This document shows, in pieces, positions 34,392-47,400 of a stretch of DNA of 64,000 nucleotides. The position numbers and the translations under genes are program-made. Under the pieces are notes generated by a model, which saw only the letters and a list, made by a program, of their open reading frames with translations, was not told the DNA's origin and made no database searches. The number at the start of each line of letters is the position of its first letter. Position 1 is the stretch's first letter. The DNA is from Tridacna crocea (lineage: Eukaryota > Mollusca > Bivalvia > Cardiida > Cardiidae): positions 28,953,361 through 29,017,360 of the forward strand of contig OX031064.1 in the NCBI GenBank assembly GCA_943736015.1. Reading direction: 5' to 3'.

Positions 34392-35371
34392 CTTATACTG
34401 TTGTCCGTGAAGAGAGCAAAATAGGACATATTTTCTCAGATCTAGAATAAGTGAATCCCTGATATAACATAAATATGATAACTTGTTCTGTGATTAGAAT
34501 GAAGACATGTTAAGAGCAGAGAAAACCCTAAAAGAAAACTGCAGCACATTGAAAGTTTGTCACTTTGACATGAATCAATTCAGTATTAGTTTTCAGTTTA
34601 ATCCAGTCATAAATAGTAGGAAGTTGTTGGTTTTTGAAGTTCCGCGCAATAAAGTCGAAAAAAATAGTTACAATTGAATAACTGTGATTATGAAACCATA
34701 TCGACCTCGGCGTTTATGGTCGCTATTTTGATCAGTCGACCTTTTCAATATCCAGCAAATCTTTAGCTGGGCTGCATGTGCGGGCATCAACTACATTCAT
34801 TCACAATCAAACTGCACAGATAGTGCAGCCTAATGTTGGATCTATATTGTCCGGCACTTTGGGAGAAATAGAGACCACCAAACTCAGCTTTGAAAGAACA
34901 ACAGCCCGGGCCTTATTTTAGCTAATCCATTTTTTTATCTAAAGGGATAATAACCAGCCTTGGACTGTTTAATTTAGCGTAGAGTGAGTGACACACAAAT
35001 TGTGTGGGTATTTTATAATGAGACATTAATTTCAAGTCTGACATCTATTTCAAGTGAAATTGATGTGTGGTTTGCGAGCCATGTCGACCCACCATAGAAC
35101 ATCCACCCTTCGACATACATGTACTTTTGTTAACATCCATTCATCTATCCATACTGAGTACATACATACGTACAAACATACATATATCTCATCTTCCATA
35201 GTACCAGTTATCGCTACTCGCCCTTGTCTCGTGCGGATATCTGCTTTTTGGATAGGACTATTCGAATTGTCGTTACTTCTTTACCTATCACCCTCATAGT
35301 GTATTATGCAAGTAAATTATGATATTTTGGTATAATAAAACTAAAATGAAGTTTTTTGCTTTATTTTTCAG
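34392..35371. other. stretch upstream of the first visible MMP exon
   Basis: I searched it for a signal-peptide exon ending in phase 0 and found none I can support. An AGATCAGACTGCAC hairpin remnant lies at about 34803-34854. The frame at 35054-35299 has no signal peptide pattern. Confidence 0.45.
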
Positions 35372-35478
35372 GGTTTCTTGGAGCAGTACGGGTATTTGAG
35401 GACGATTCCCTCGTTCTATCAATCGGCGAAGAAAAAGCCAACAATTCATTCAAGATTTGACAGGAAACATGCTGTCAG
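35372..35478 (+). CDS. MMP exon a: N-terminal propeptide
   Basis: Encodes [20 protein letters not shown] onward, 35 codons plus two bases. The FLEQYGYL stretch is the usual first helix of an MMP peptidoglycan-binding-like prodomain. It opens in phase 0 after TTTTTCAG and closes in phase 2 before GTGCGT. An ATG 26 bases upstream is followed by MKFFALFF but is in a different frame, so it is not the start; an upstream exon must supply the signal peptide. Confidence 0.9.
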
Positions 35479-38400
35479 GTGCGTGCAAACTATCTTTTAC
35501 TTATCACTTTGAAACTATGGTGGATTTCAAAAACAAAGTAGACAATGTAAGTTAGCACTGCCTTCAAATCACATTAAACTGACGAATCATCTAAACTTGC
35601 GTCTGCATCCTCAGTAACGAAATGTAAGTTTAACGAAAAACATACCCTCGGTAACCTAGATATAAGATAGATCAACGACTCTAGTGTCCGTACCCTCAAT
35701 AAACAAGATGTATGACAAACACACAACTCTAGAGTTTGTACCCCTGGTAACATGGATTTAAGATACAACAACAACGCTAGGGTCTGTACCTTTGGTAATG
35801 AAGATGTGAGGTGGACCTAGAACGCCTGTGTATACATCCCCGGTTAGAAAATATGAGACTGACCTACAAGAGTGATGTCTGTATTCTCTGTTACCCAGAT
35901 ATCAGATAGACCAACTTCACTTTTGTCTGCTGTATACTAAGAAACCAGGATATCAGTTTGACCAAAAATCACTGGTGTATGTGCACTCTGTACCTTAGAT
36001 ATTAAATAGACCAATAATACTTTTGCTTGTACCGTTGGTAACATAGACGTAAGACATACTAACAATACTATCGTATACACTACGGTAAACCAAGACTAAC
36101 TAGAGCTGTCAATGAATGTGACTTTATACCCCCGCCAGCGCTTTGACAGTAATTTGTACACAGAAAGACACACGGACGGACACATGGACAGACAGGCTGA
36201 TTCCACTATACCCCCGAAAACATTCGTTTTGCGACGGTATAACAACACTATAGTCTGTATCCTCAGTCTTAAAAACACTAGCTTCTGTATCCTCGGTAAC
36301 CAAGATGTACAGCAGTATTGCTTATAGCCTCAGTAACCTAGATGTAAACGTGACCAACAACACTAGTGTCCATACCCTGGGTCACCATAATGTAAGAAAG
36401 ACTAACAGCACTATTGCTCAAATATCCTCTGTAACCTAGATGTACGATTGACCAATAACACTGTCGTCTGTACCCTCGGTTACCATAATGTAAGACATGA
36501 CAATCAACACTATTGCTTGTACCCTTGGTAACCTGTATGTAAGATTGACCAACAATATTAGCGTCTACACTTTCGGTACCATGCTATAAGGTAGACTAAC
36601 AACACAATGGCTTGTACCCTAGGTAACAAAGATATAATATACTCCAACGACACTAGCGTCTGTACTATTAGTAACCCAGATGTCAGTTTGACCAATCACT
36701 CTGAGTGTTTACCCTCGGTAACCTAGTTGTAAGATAGACCAAAAACAAAATGTGAGACTGACCGACAAGACTAGTGTCTACGCTCTAGATAACCTTTTGT
36801 GAGATCGACGGGCAACACTAAGGTCTTCATGAGAGGTAACCTAGATGAAATATTGGTATCTGTACTCCCGTTAACAAAGATTTAAGACCGACTAACAACA
36901 CTACTGTTTGCATCCTTGATAAGATAAATGTGAGACTGACTAAAAGACATTCGAGTTCGCATTATCAATTACTAAGATGTAATAATAGCCACCAACATTC
37001 GAATCAGCATCCATAGTAATACAGATTTCATACTACTAACAGCTATCAACACTAGAATCTGCATCCTAGGTAACTAAGATGTAATAATAGCTATCCACAT
37101 GCGAATCTACAACCTCGGTAACCCAGGTAGCTTGATTTCGCGCACTGCACCTTGCTGCTACACGTCTGGGTTTTCCTGGTTATGTCGACTGGTGTTTTAC
37201 GTTGCTCTGAAAATTATCCAAGTCATATCATCCAAGCGATCGCTAATTTAAAAGTTTGCATCCTCTTTACTTTCAGATTATTCCAAGAATTTCATGGTCT
37301 AAAAGCTACGGGGAAACTTAACAAGAAGACCGTCAAGGTGATGAAAGAGCCAAGATGTGGCCTCCCTGACGTTAGACTGGACGATCCGTACTCGAGACTA
37401 CGTGAATTCCATTTCTACAAATATTGTAAGAGACGTGTTATCTTTATATGAGCATAATGATGTAACAATCTGCAAATTTCATGTCATTGTCCTATTTGGC
37501 ATACATAGGGTGATTCTTCGATCAAATCCCTTGGCCGTATTACGTTGGATGATGTGTACCTACATGCTGCATCATTCTCTTCTCCGGAAATGCACCACTT
37601 TACCGTCCTTAAAATTGTAAGATTCCACTTTAAAAAGAAAAACGTAAGTTGAAAACCTTATTAATGTTCCTACGAACACAACGCTATATATCCTCTCGGA
37701 CAAAGATCGAATCATATAACCCTTTACCACACAATCCTAAATTTTCTGAGCTGCTCTGAAAGAGTGGGCTTTTAAAAACAACCAGCATTTTATCCTTTTC
37801 CCGTCGTGTTTTCTATCGTATCACTAACACATCTAACCATTTATCAAAATTCAATTTGTCGTCTGCAAATCCTTTTAATTTGGAACAGTCTAAAATTTTA
37901 TCGTTTGGTATAGAGTTTATATTGACGAGTCCAAAATTTCATCGTTAGATATAGAATGTAGGCGAGATGCACATTTTCTCTTTCAAATGCGAAGAAAACT
38001 AAGATGATAAATTGAGGATATACACCTACGGACAGGGTGACATTTTTTATCTTATGAATCTGAGATGTTTTATTATTAAAAACTGACATGCACAGTTATA
38101 ATTTGAGCATATTTTTTTGACATAATTATTGTGACTTCAGTTTACATAACGGTCAAAATTGCAGGCACTAACAGTGTCATTGAATATGAGCCAAGCTCTG
38201 TGAAAAGGGGGTCTTGATGATTCTTCAAAAAGTTTCGAACCATGTCAGCCTGCGGGGTTCGCGCAGGGTGACCTGGATCGAAACCTTTTGCTATTGGTAA
38301 AGTTTCTGCATATCTAAGGACCATTTCACCCCATTATACAGTCGGCTGTCAGATAAAAAAAGGCTTCGTAAATCCATAATAATATGATGACTTGCTTGGC

Positions 38401-41400
38401 ATAATGCATCAGCGTGATGAATTCCCCTTTCTGCTAGAGCATGGCTCATAAGAATTATAAAGCATGGTGTCACCATTCTTGTCACGTATAAATGTGACCC
38501 ATCACGCAAAAAAGGACCATCTGGGAATACAGATCAACGATAGTGCAGGCCAGTTGAAGGCGATAATTGAAAAATGATTGTATAACAAGGTAAAATGACC
38601 ACTTTTCAGACAGAAAATGTCATTAAAGCGAAATGTGTCAACCCTGGTCGGCCTGCGCAATTCGCGCAGTCTGACCAGGCTTTACCCTTTTCGCAGTTCT
38701 TAGAAGGTACCTTTTTGCGTGATGGGTCAAAAATATTACGATGAAGATGTTCTGTTCTTAACTCTTCACCAAATGACAAACTGTAAGACTTTTCCAAATT
38801 TAAAGCAGTGGCATATACCACGAGTTTGGGAAACATGTCGGTAAGATCACAGCTTGCTTACGCTATTCCACCGACTTTCAATCGATCTTCTAATCGAGGT
38901 AATGCCATTGTATAGACTTAGTTCTCTTCATTATTATATAACCCTTTACCAAACAATCCCTTGTGTTATAGACTCGGAGGAAAGTACCTTTTTGTGATAA
39001 AAATGTTGGAAAAGGAGAAAATGCTTATAATTATCATTTTCTCCTTTTCCCACTGTTTTATCTGCTTTTTCAAACACCTTTATCACCATTTAAGCCACGT
39101 GTAATTAATCGTTTTCAATTCTGACAAGCCTAAAGTTTTACCGTAGGGTAAAGAGTTAACCCTTTACCAAACGACAAAATTTTAGACTGGTCCAATTTGA
39201 AAGTACTTGCAAATGACACAATAAACGTAACTAAAAAATTGACAATTGTGTCCAACAGAGAAGAAAACGTTGTGGGAAAAGGAGAAAATGCTGGTAACCA
39301 ACATTTTCTCCTTTTCCCCACAATGTTTTCAGAAGGCTTCTATCTCATGGTCGTAAAACCTAGGTATTGTTTGGTAAAGGGTTAAATCATTAGACATACT
39401 CGTATTATAATTCATCTGTATAATGTACAAGTGTATGACGAGGTCACTTGTTAACTCTTTAACAGAAGGGAACATTTTAGACTTGTCAAAATTGAAGTCA
39501 TTTCATGCAGACAATAAATTAACTGTGGCTCAAACGGTGGAATTCCTCTTTGAAATGAATGAGAAGATTATGAAATAAGAAAAAAATACTGTCTACCAAC
39601 TGTTTCGCCTTTATCCCAAAATGTTTTTTAAAGTACCTTCTACAGTTGTTTTCATGAGATTAGAGAAAAAACTTTATCTTTCTGTGAATTAATTAACTTC
39701 AAAATTTACAAGTCTTTGGGTGGTTTGGACGTCGTCATGTTCTGCATAACGTGCGGTAGACTAACCTTCATGGCATTTTAAAACCTACTTTTTTAGACTA
39801 AATACTAGTACATGTATATCTTATCACGACAGTCAAGGCACTTGTCTAAACCCATTACCACACAATCCATACCCCGAGAAAGAATCCTTTAGAAAACAGT
39901 GTGGGAAAAGAAGAAAATGCTGGTTACCAGCATTTTCTCCTTCTCCCACAATGTTTGCTACCCTTCACAAAACAAATTTCAGATGTTTATTCACTTTTAT
40001 TTTGTCGTCTGAAGATATTTTTGATTTGGACAAGCCTAAAATTTTGTCGTTTAGTAACGAGTTAATTCTTGGCGTTAGACACAAGCACCCGACAATGTTG
40101 ATAAATATGACGAGATACTTCTGTATATCGTTGCAGATCCTCGCTGGCGACGGTCTATCTTAACGTGGAAAGCCAGTAGATACACGAAAAAGATATCACC
40201 TTTAACACTGTGGTATGTGTTATGACAGATTAATAACTTTGTAAATAAATTTCTTCGTCAAGCTTGACGCTTATAGCACAAAAACAAAAGCATTGATGTT
40301 TTCAGTCTAGAGAGAAAGAAACAATCATACAACAGTTTCAAGGCTGTTTTGGGCCAGAATGCCTATACATTGGGTGCAGCATAGATCGAATACAAGATTA
40401 CATGTTTTGTGAAATCCATTCTTTATCTAGCCTGGATGCGGACACCAACTCTTCCAGTTGGGAACACTTGATCTAAGGGTTGACTCCCTTTGATCCTTTC
40501 CGCCATAAAATGTATTCTTCTTTTCCGAGGACCAAAAACAAGGCCAAACCTATTGACCCTTGATGATAGGTGCTGAGTGGCTTGATCTTATCCTAAACCA
40601 TCCGAAGAAAGCGATTTACAGCGTCTCCCATGATATGTAGCCTTCCGGACAACTCATCGATGAAACCAATCGTTCTTTATCGCTTTGTCAAACGACCTAA
40701 TTCTTCATCTATCCAAACTACAAGCAGTCGCAGACAACAAATTTTTAGTTGATCAAATAATGAAATGTGTCATTAACTCTTTACCACACGACAAAATTTT
40801 AGACTGGTTCAAATTGAAAGCATTTGAGGACGACAAAATAAAGGTGACTGAAAACTTGAAATTTGATCTCGAAGGGTAGAAAACACTGTGGGACAAGGAG
40901 AAAATGCTGGTTACCAGCATTTTCGCCTTTTCCTATAGTGTTTTCAAAAGGCTTCTTTCTCAAGGTCGTCAAAAGTAGGGATTGTGTCGTAATGGGTTAA
41001 AACACTAGACAACATTGTGGAATTGGGGAAAATGCTGGATACCATCATATTTCCATTTCACACTAGCTATGTATTCCAAGGCCAGGTGAGGAAAAGATCC
41101 AACGGAGACCAAATAACGTGAAGATGTTGGATAAGTTCTATCCACTCTCTTGGACATGAAGAAATTTTACCAAAAGCAAAATGTTTCGAACCAGGTCAGC
41201 CTGTGCACTATGCGTAGGCTGACCTGGGTCAATACTTTTAGCAGATGCATTATGCACCCCTTTTTACAGGGCATGACTCAATCTTTTCAGGAAAACAATC
41301 AAGAAGGCGTTTGAGACCTGGTCAGCAGTGTCCGGTGTCCGGTTTTTATATACACGTAATAATCCCGATGTAGAAATATTCTTTGAGCAGGGAAACCACG

Positions 41401-44400
41401 GTGATGGAAGATCGATTGCATTTGACGAGCAAGGTATGGCTTTGATAAACCATTATTTCAAAACTTTCCGGCCTATGTTATTAGCTATCGTCGTCTGCGA
41501 CTGTATATGCGTACAAAGTATAGAATTTTACAATATCTCTGTCTTTACTGAAGATATTTACATCAAACTCAGATTAGTCCTGAACGATCAAAAGGAAAAC
41601 CCATACAGCAAGGCCAGGTGACCATCAAACCATATTTCTCATTGTTATGTCCCTTTTTTTACTAAGTTTTCTTTGAAAGCAAGCAGTTGCAGTGGAGCGT
41701 TAACACCCGCAGACGGTGCTTTCGCTGTAGCCCAAGTCATGAAACACATATTTGATCTCCAGTCTCTACTGAAAAGATATACCATGGTAACGCAGCTGTG
41801 TCTTTGACTAAGATAGATTGGAAACCTAGTCTACAACTGGTGAGCCGAGAAAACTAACAAAAATTCTAAAAAATAATAAAAACAAGATTAAAACGCGATC
41901 AAAAGACCGAATCCTTGTATTGAAAATGACTAGAAACCAGTTGTAAGGCCTGCATCGATACATTATCTTGATTGACACTGATCGCAAAAGTCAGATACCA
42001 CAAAACGTCAAAGCATCCTTTTGTGTACCACCAGAAACTGAATCAACAATAAGAACATTTTTTCACAAGAAGTAGTTAATGTTAATCGCCATTTTCTATC
42101 AACGGGCTCAAGATGAGACATATAAGCGCGCTCTGGCAGAACGGGATTTTATCTATCATCGTGATGCAGTATGTATACAAAGACAGCTCCATCAAAAATT
42201 ATGTTACTTTCAAATTTTGAAAATCTTGGATAATCAGAAAAAGAACGTACTTAAGATCTGTTGAATACAACCTCAGATATGACGTCATCCGGTACTTTAT
42301 GGAATATTTGTTTATATGATCGACATGTTGTATTGGTCATGTCGCATTCCCAGATGCCTTTGCGAAATACGAAGTTTAGCACTAAATCGAAAAATGCTTT
42401 AATAAAAGGTTTGGCACCCTTTAAATAAGAAGATCTAACTTAGGCAACTTGTAACTTTTTTTTTCTAATATAACAAACCATAAATGCCTGTAAAAGGTAA
42501 CAAAATATTCATGTCTGTGAAAGGGCACATAAAATTAAATTTATCACCTTGCACAACGTATTTGATAACAGTGATAAATAGTCACTCAAACACTCCGCCT
42601 CTTTCTTCGCTCTCCTTTTTTTTTCGCCATACGCGAGCCTTATCATGATGCACTGGTACTCGGATTGCAGCCAGCATCTGAACAGAGCAAAAGCTAGATT
42701 CATAGATCCTTGAAATTTTGCCCGAAACTGATGGTGTCTGGTTTGGAAATACTCCCAAAATGGGGCGTGACATTAAGAAATACCCAATGAGGTAATTTCA
42801 GATACAAAATTTCATTGGTCAAAGCACTAACCTGGTTATGCACATGAAAAATGCGAAACTTTTTCAACCTCAGGACAGACGCCAAAATGTTAGACTAGAC
42901 TAAACTGGACTGACTTTCGGAGAACAAATTAGATATCTTTCAAATCATAGATTTCGTTTTTGAAATGTTCTGAGAAAATGTTGGTGACCAGCATTGTCTA
43001 CTTTTCCCATAGCCCTTCCTTTTGAAGGTCATTTAAGTCGAGGTCATGTCAAAAAGGGTAAGTATTCTTCTGAAAACAATGTGGCGATATAGTGTGGGCC
43101 ATCAATCGCAGATGAATTCCGATTGGTCAAAGCAGTCACGTGCCTATAAACCGGCACACAAATAAAACGAAATAGAAAACTGTGCTACTTATTTCTATAC
43201 AATATGACTAGATTTCGCAAGCCAGTCATCTCGCCGGATCGTTTAATAGGCCACGAATTCTTTTCTCGACAAAATAGCAACCGGGCAAATGTTGTTATTT
43301 AGCCATTAGTGTTTTAGCAACTGTCTGCTTGAAGAATACTAGCAAAGAGACCCTTTCTTCTACTTTTACGTGCATTTTAGCTGCCGTATCTTAGTTCAAT
43401 TATTAGTGCGAAAGGAACGTAATAACGTCTGAAAACATTGCGGTATCTCTGGACATCACTTATTTAATCTTTTACCAGACAACAAAATTCTAGCATTGTC
43501 CAAATTGAAATCATTTGCAGACGACAATTTCAGTGGAGCTTAAATGGTGTGATTTTTCTTTGATAGAGTAGAAAACATTGTGGTTACCAGCATTTTCTTC
43601 TTTTCTCACAATGTTTTCAAAAGGCTTCTTTTCCAGGATCGTCAAAATTCGGCACTGTGTGGTAAAGAGTTAAGTACACTAGCAATTTCTTTTATTGCCT
43701 CATTTTCAAGCATCATTCCTTTACCAAAACTTCGATTCTTTGGAAAAAGGCTTTGGAAAATATCGCAGTAGGAAAGAAAGTTTCACCTTCATCAAACTAT
43801 ATGTTCTACCCAATTCAAAGACAAACCCCTCTATTTGGTCCAGATTTTAAGTTGTGGTTCGTAACCGTGCTTTCATAATAAGCAAGCCTAAAATTTTACC
43901 AACTCTAGTATACAGAGTTACACCTTAATTCACATTGATTAGGCCTATCACATATTTTACAAGGATATCCTTGCCGATTTATAGTTTATATCAGGGCGGT
44001 CAGATACCTTTGGCGGAAAGAGCAGATCAAGATCAGATTGCACAAAACGTCTGATCTTTGATCTACATTGTCCGATATGGTATCTTCTTTCCAGTGAAAT
44101 CAACTCTGAAATCGCAATATTTTAGTTTTAACTATAGAGTTTCATTTTATTAGCAGTTATGGAGTTAAAGAATGATCAGATTTATATACTACTTTTAACT
44201 GCTAACCAAGCGACAAAGTTTAAAGATTTTGCACACGACAAAATAACTGAGACTCAAAACTTGTGGAAAACAGGAGTAAATGCTGGTCAGTGGCCATCAG
44301 TATTTTTCTTCTTTTTACATCCTTTTTTTTTTTTGGTTTTGTTTTGTTTTCAAATTGCTTCTTTCGGATCGTTAAAACTCATGATTTTGTTGTAAAGGGT

Positions 44401-47400
44401 CAGGTCACCCGGACATAGTTCAAACATAAAAACGTAAGGTCCAAAGTTATGCTAATTTCTCCGTATTTAAAGCGGTCTTTATTTAAATAATTAGGACTTC
44501 GGCGTTCTTAAAAAGACATTTTTCATGTGACCTGTAATTGGATATACCCCGTATGGAAAGAAATTTGTACCTCTTCAAAGTTTAAATAGGCATTAATCTA
44601 CATTATTTACATATTTGGTTTTTAGAATGATAAACAGCCAAATTATAGATACAGTCACGAGGCCGGAGTCTTCACTGAAAGATTCCATCGTCCGTCCAGA
44701 TGTCCATTCGTATTAACCCTTTCCCGAACGGCAAATTTTGGACCAGACCAAATTGAAAGCATTTTGCAGTTGACAAATTAACAGTTGCTAAAAAGATGAT
44801 TTTTCCATATGATAGGGTAGAAAACAAGTGTGGGAAAAGGAGAAAATGCTGGTTACCAGCATTTTCTCCTTTTCCCACATTGTTTCCAAAAGGCTTCTAT
44901 TCCTGACCCATAAAAACCAGGGATTGTTTGGGAAAGGGTTTAAGCAATGTTTACATAATTCTTTCCAACCTGTAAAGTACTTGACCCTGTACTAAGCAAT
45001 TCAGTGTTTAACCCTTTACCATACGAAAGAAATTTAGACTGGTCCAAACTGAAAACACTAGTAGACGACAACACAAACATGATTCAAGAATTGAAATTTA
45101 TTTCCAGCAAGGGTAGAAAACATTGTTGGAAAAGGAGAAAGTACTGGTAACCAGCATATACTCCTTTACCCACAAGGTTTTCAAAAAGGCTTCTATCTCA
45201 GGGTCATAAAAACCAGGGATTGTTTGGTAAAGGGTTAAAGTCTATGAAGAAATAGTTTATTAAAAGAAAATGCTGATAATCAGGGTTTTTTTTCTCCTTT
45301 TTCTCACGTTGTGTTCAATCCTTTCAAACAAAAATTCCATTATTTAAGCTTCATTTTAATTGTCCCTTTCAAACACTTTCAATATGGACAAGTTTAAAAT
45401 TGTATCGTCTGTTAAAATAGCTAAAAGGTACAGGTATTTAAGAATGGTAGGAAAGCATGGTTCCCCACCCCCCTAAAAAAAGTCATAATGTTTTAAGTCG
45501 ACTTTTCCTTTGAAATAAAACTTATATATCCATCTAGAACTACATGGATAAATATTGAAGGAATATTGCCAACTTGATTTTTTTATTACAAAAAGCCTTT
45601 TTATTGCAAAAGTGGTTCTAACATAGGTCCATTATCTGCGGTGATATAACTGAGATAATGCTGAAAACAGCGTTAAATACCATACATGTGTACAAACAAA
45701 TGAATAAGTTATAGTAATAATCTAATACTTTCTTTACAACCCTCACATAGAAGCCTTTTGAAAAGATTGTGGGAAAAGGAGAAAATGCTGGTTCCAGCAT
45801 TTTCTGCTTTTCAGACAATGTTTTCTACTCTTATGGAAACAAATTTCAATTCTTGAGTTACGTTTATTTTGTTGTCTGTGAGTGCTTTCAATTTGGATCA
45901 GTCTAAAATTTTGTGTTTTATTTTGTAAAGAGTCGAATACTGGACATCCAGTGAAAAGCAAAAATGGGTTCAGAGATTTATGATCTGATAATTTCAATAT
46001 TATAAATAAACTGCTCATGCACTTTTCTATCCGTTTTCAATTTAAACCCTGAACACGCTTTTCACGAGTAAAGTTGCTTTTGCAGCCACTGTATCTTCGC
46101 AAGCCCACATAGTGATCGTAACCTTGCCTCGCGAAGATGCAGCCACTGTAGATCAAGATCAGACTGCACAAAATGTGCAGTCTGATCTTTGATCTTGACT
46201 GTCCTCTTTGCTGCGACATTCCGGGAACAAACAACCTTTTCGAAAATTCGGGCTTTATGCAGAGTTTTTTTTGAAAGCTTCAACAACAACAACAAAAATT
46301 TTTTCCACCATTGCTGGGGCCATTTCCCAGTCATGTAGGGGCTGTTTTTATCAATTACTGGTGCATAGGTTATGCTAGGTTACCATGGCTAGGTAATTTA
46401 TACTGGGTAGCCTTGTTTAACCCATTACCACACAATCCCTACTTTTGACGACCATGAGAAAGAAGCATTTGAAAAACATTGTGGGAAAAGGGGAAAATGC
46501 TGGTTACCAGCATTTTCTCCTTTTCCCACAATGTTTTCCACCCTTCACGAAACAAATTTCAAAATTTCTGCCACTTTTATTTTGTCGTCTGCAAATGCTT
46601 TTGATTTGGAGAAGCCAAACATTTTGTCGTTTGGTAATGAGTTAAATCTAAACATTTAGTTTACTTAAAAATTTTCTGTTGCCAGTTTTAAGATTGATCT
46701 GGTTCTGTACCAAGAGTGTCCAAATCAGATAGGTTTGTATTTGAAAATTGCCACCTTGCCAAAAATTAATGAAGGATTGCTAAAGAAATGTTAATTGAAA
46801 ATAAAAAAACCTTGTTGATTTTAAATCTCGCTGGTTTATTGATACAAAAATGTTATGTATCTTTACAATCTTAGCTCATTACCAAAGGACAATATTTTAG
46901 GCTTCTCCAAATCGGAGCATTTGCAGACGAGAAAGTAAAAGGGACTGAAAATTTGAAATTTGTTTGGTGAAGAGTAGAAAACGTGGTGGGAAAAGGAGAA
47001 AATGCTGGTTACCAGCATTTTCTCCTTTTCCCACAATGTTTTCAAAGGATTTCTTTCCGTGGGTCGTCAAAAGTACAGGGATTATGTTGTAATGGGTTAA
47101 CTCTTTACAAGAAAACAATATTTTCGACTTGTCCAACTTAAAAGCACTCGCAGACGACAAGTTTATACTAGTATATTTTAAACAACATGATTTGTCTTTG
47201 AAAGGACATCGGGAGGGGGAGGTGGGAAAGTGAAGGGGAAAAGGGAAAATCCTCATTACTGGAACTTTTTCCCCTATTTACTGTCATTTTTTTTTAAAGA
47301 TTTCTTCCTCAGGGTTTTTAAAGCTCCAGATTGTTCGGCAAAATGCTAACGAAAATGTCGTATAAAAAAGAATCTGTTTAATGAAGTCCTATGCAGATGC

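Noticed and set aside
35366-35420. ATG reading MKFFALFF just before MMP exon a as the start of the protein
   Set aside because: It is out of frame with GFLEQYGYL and overlaps the polypyrimidine tract and acceptor of exon a.
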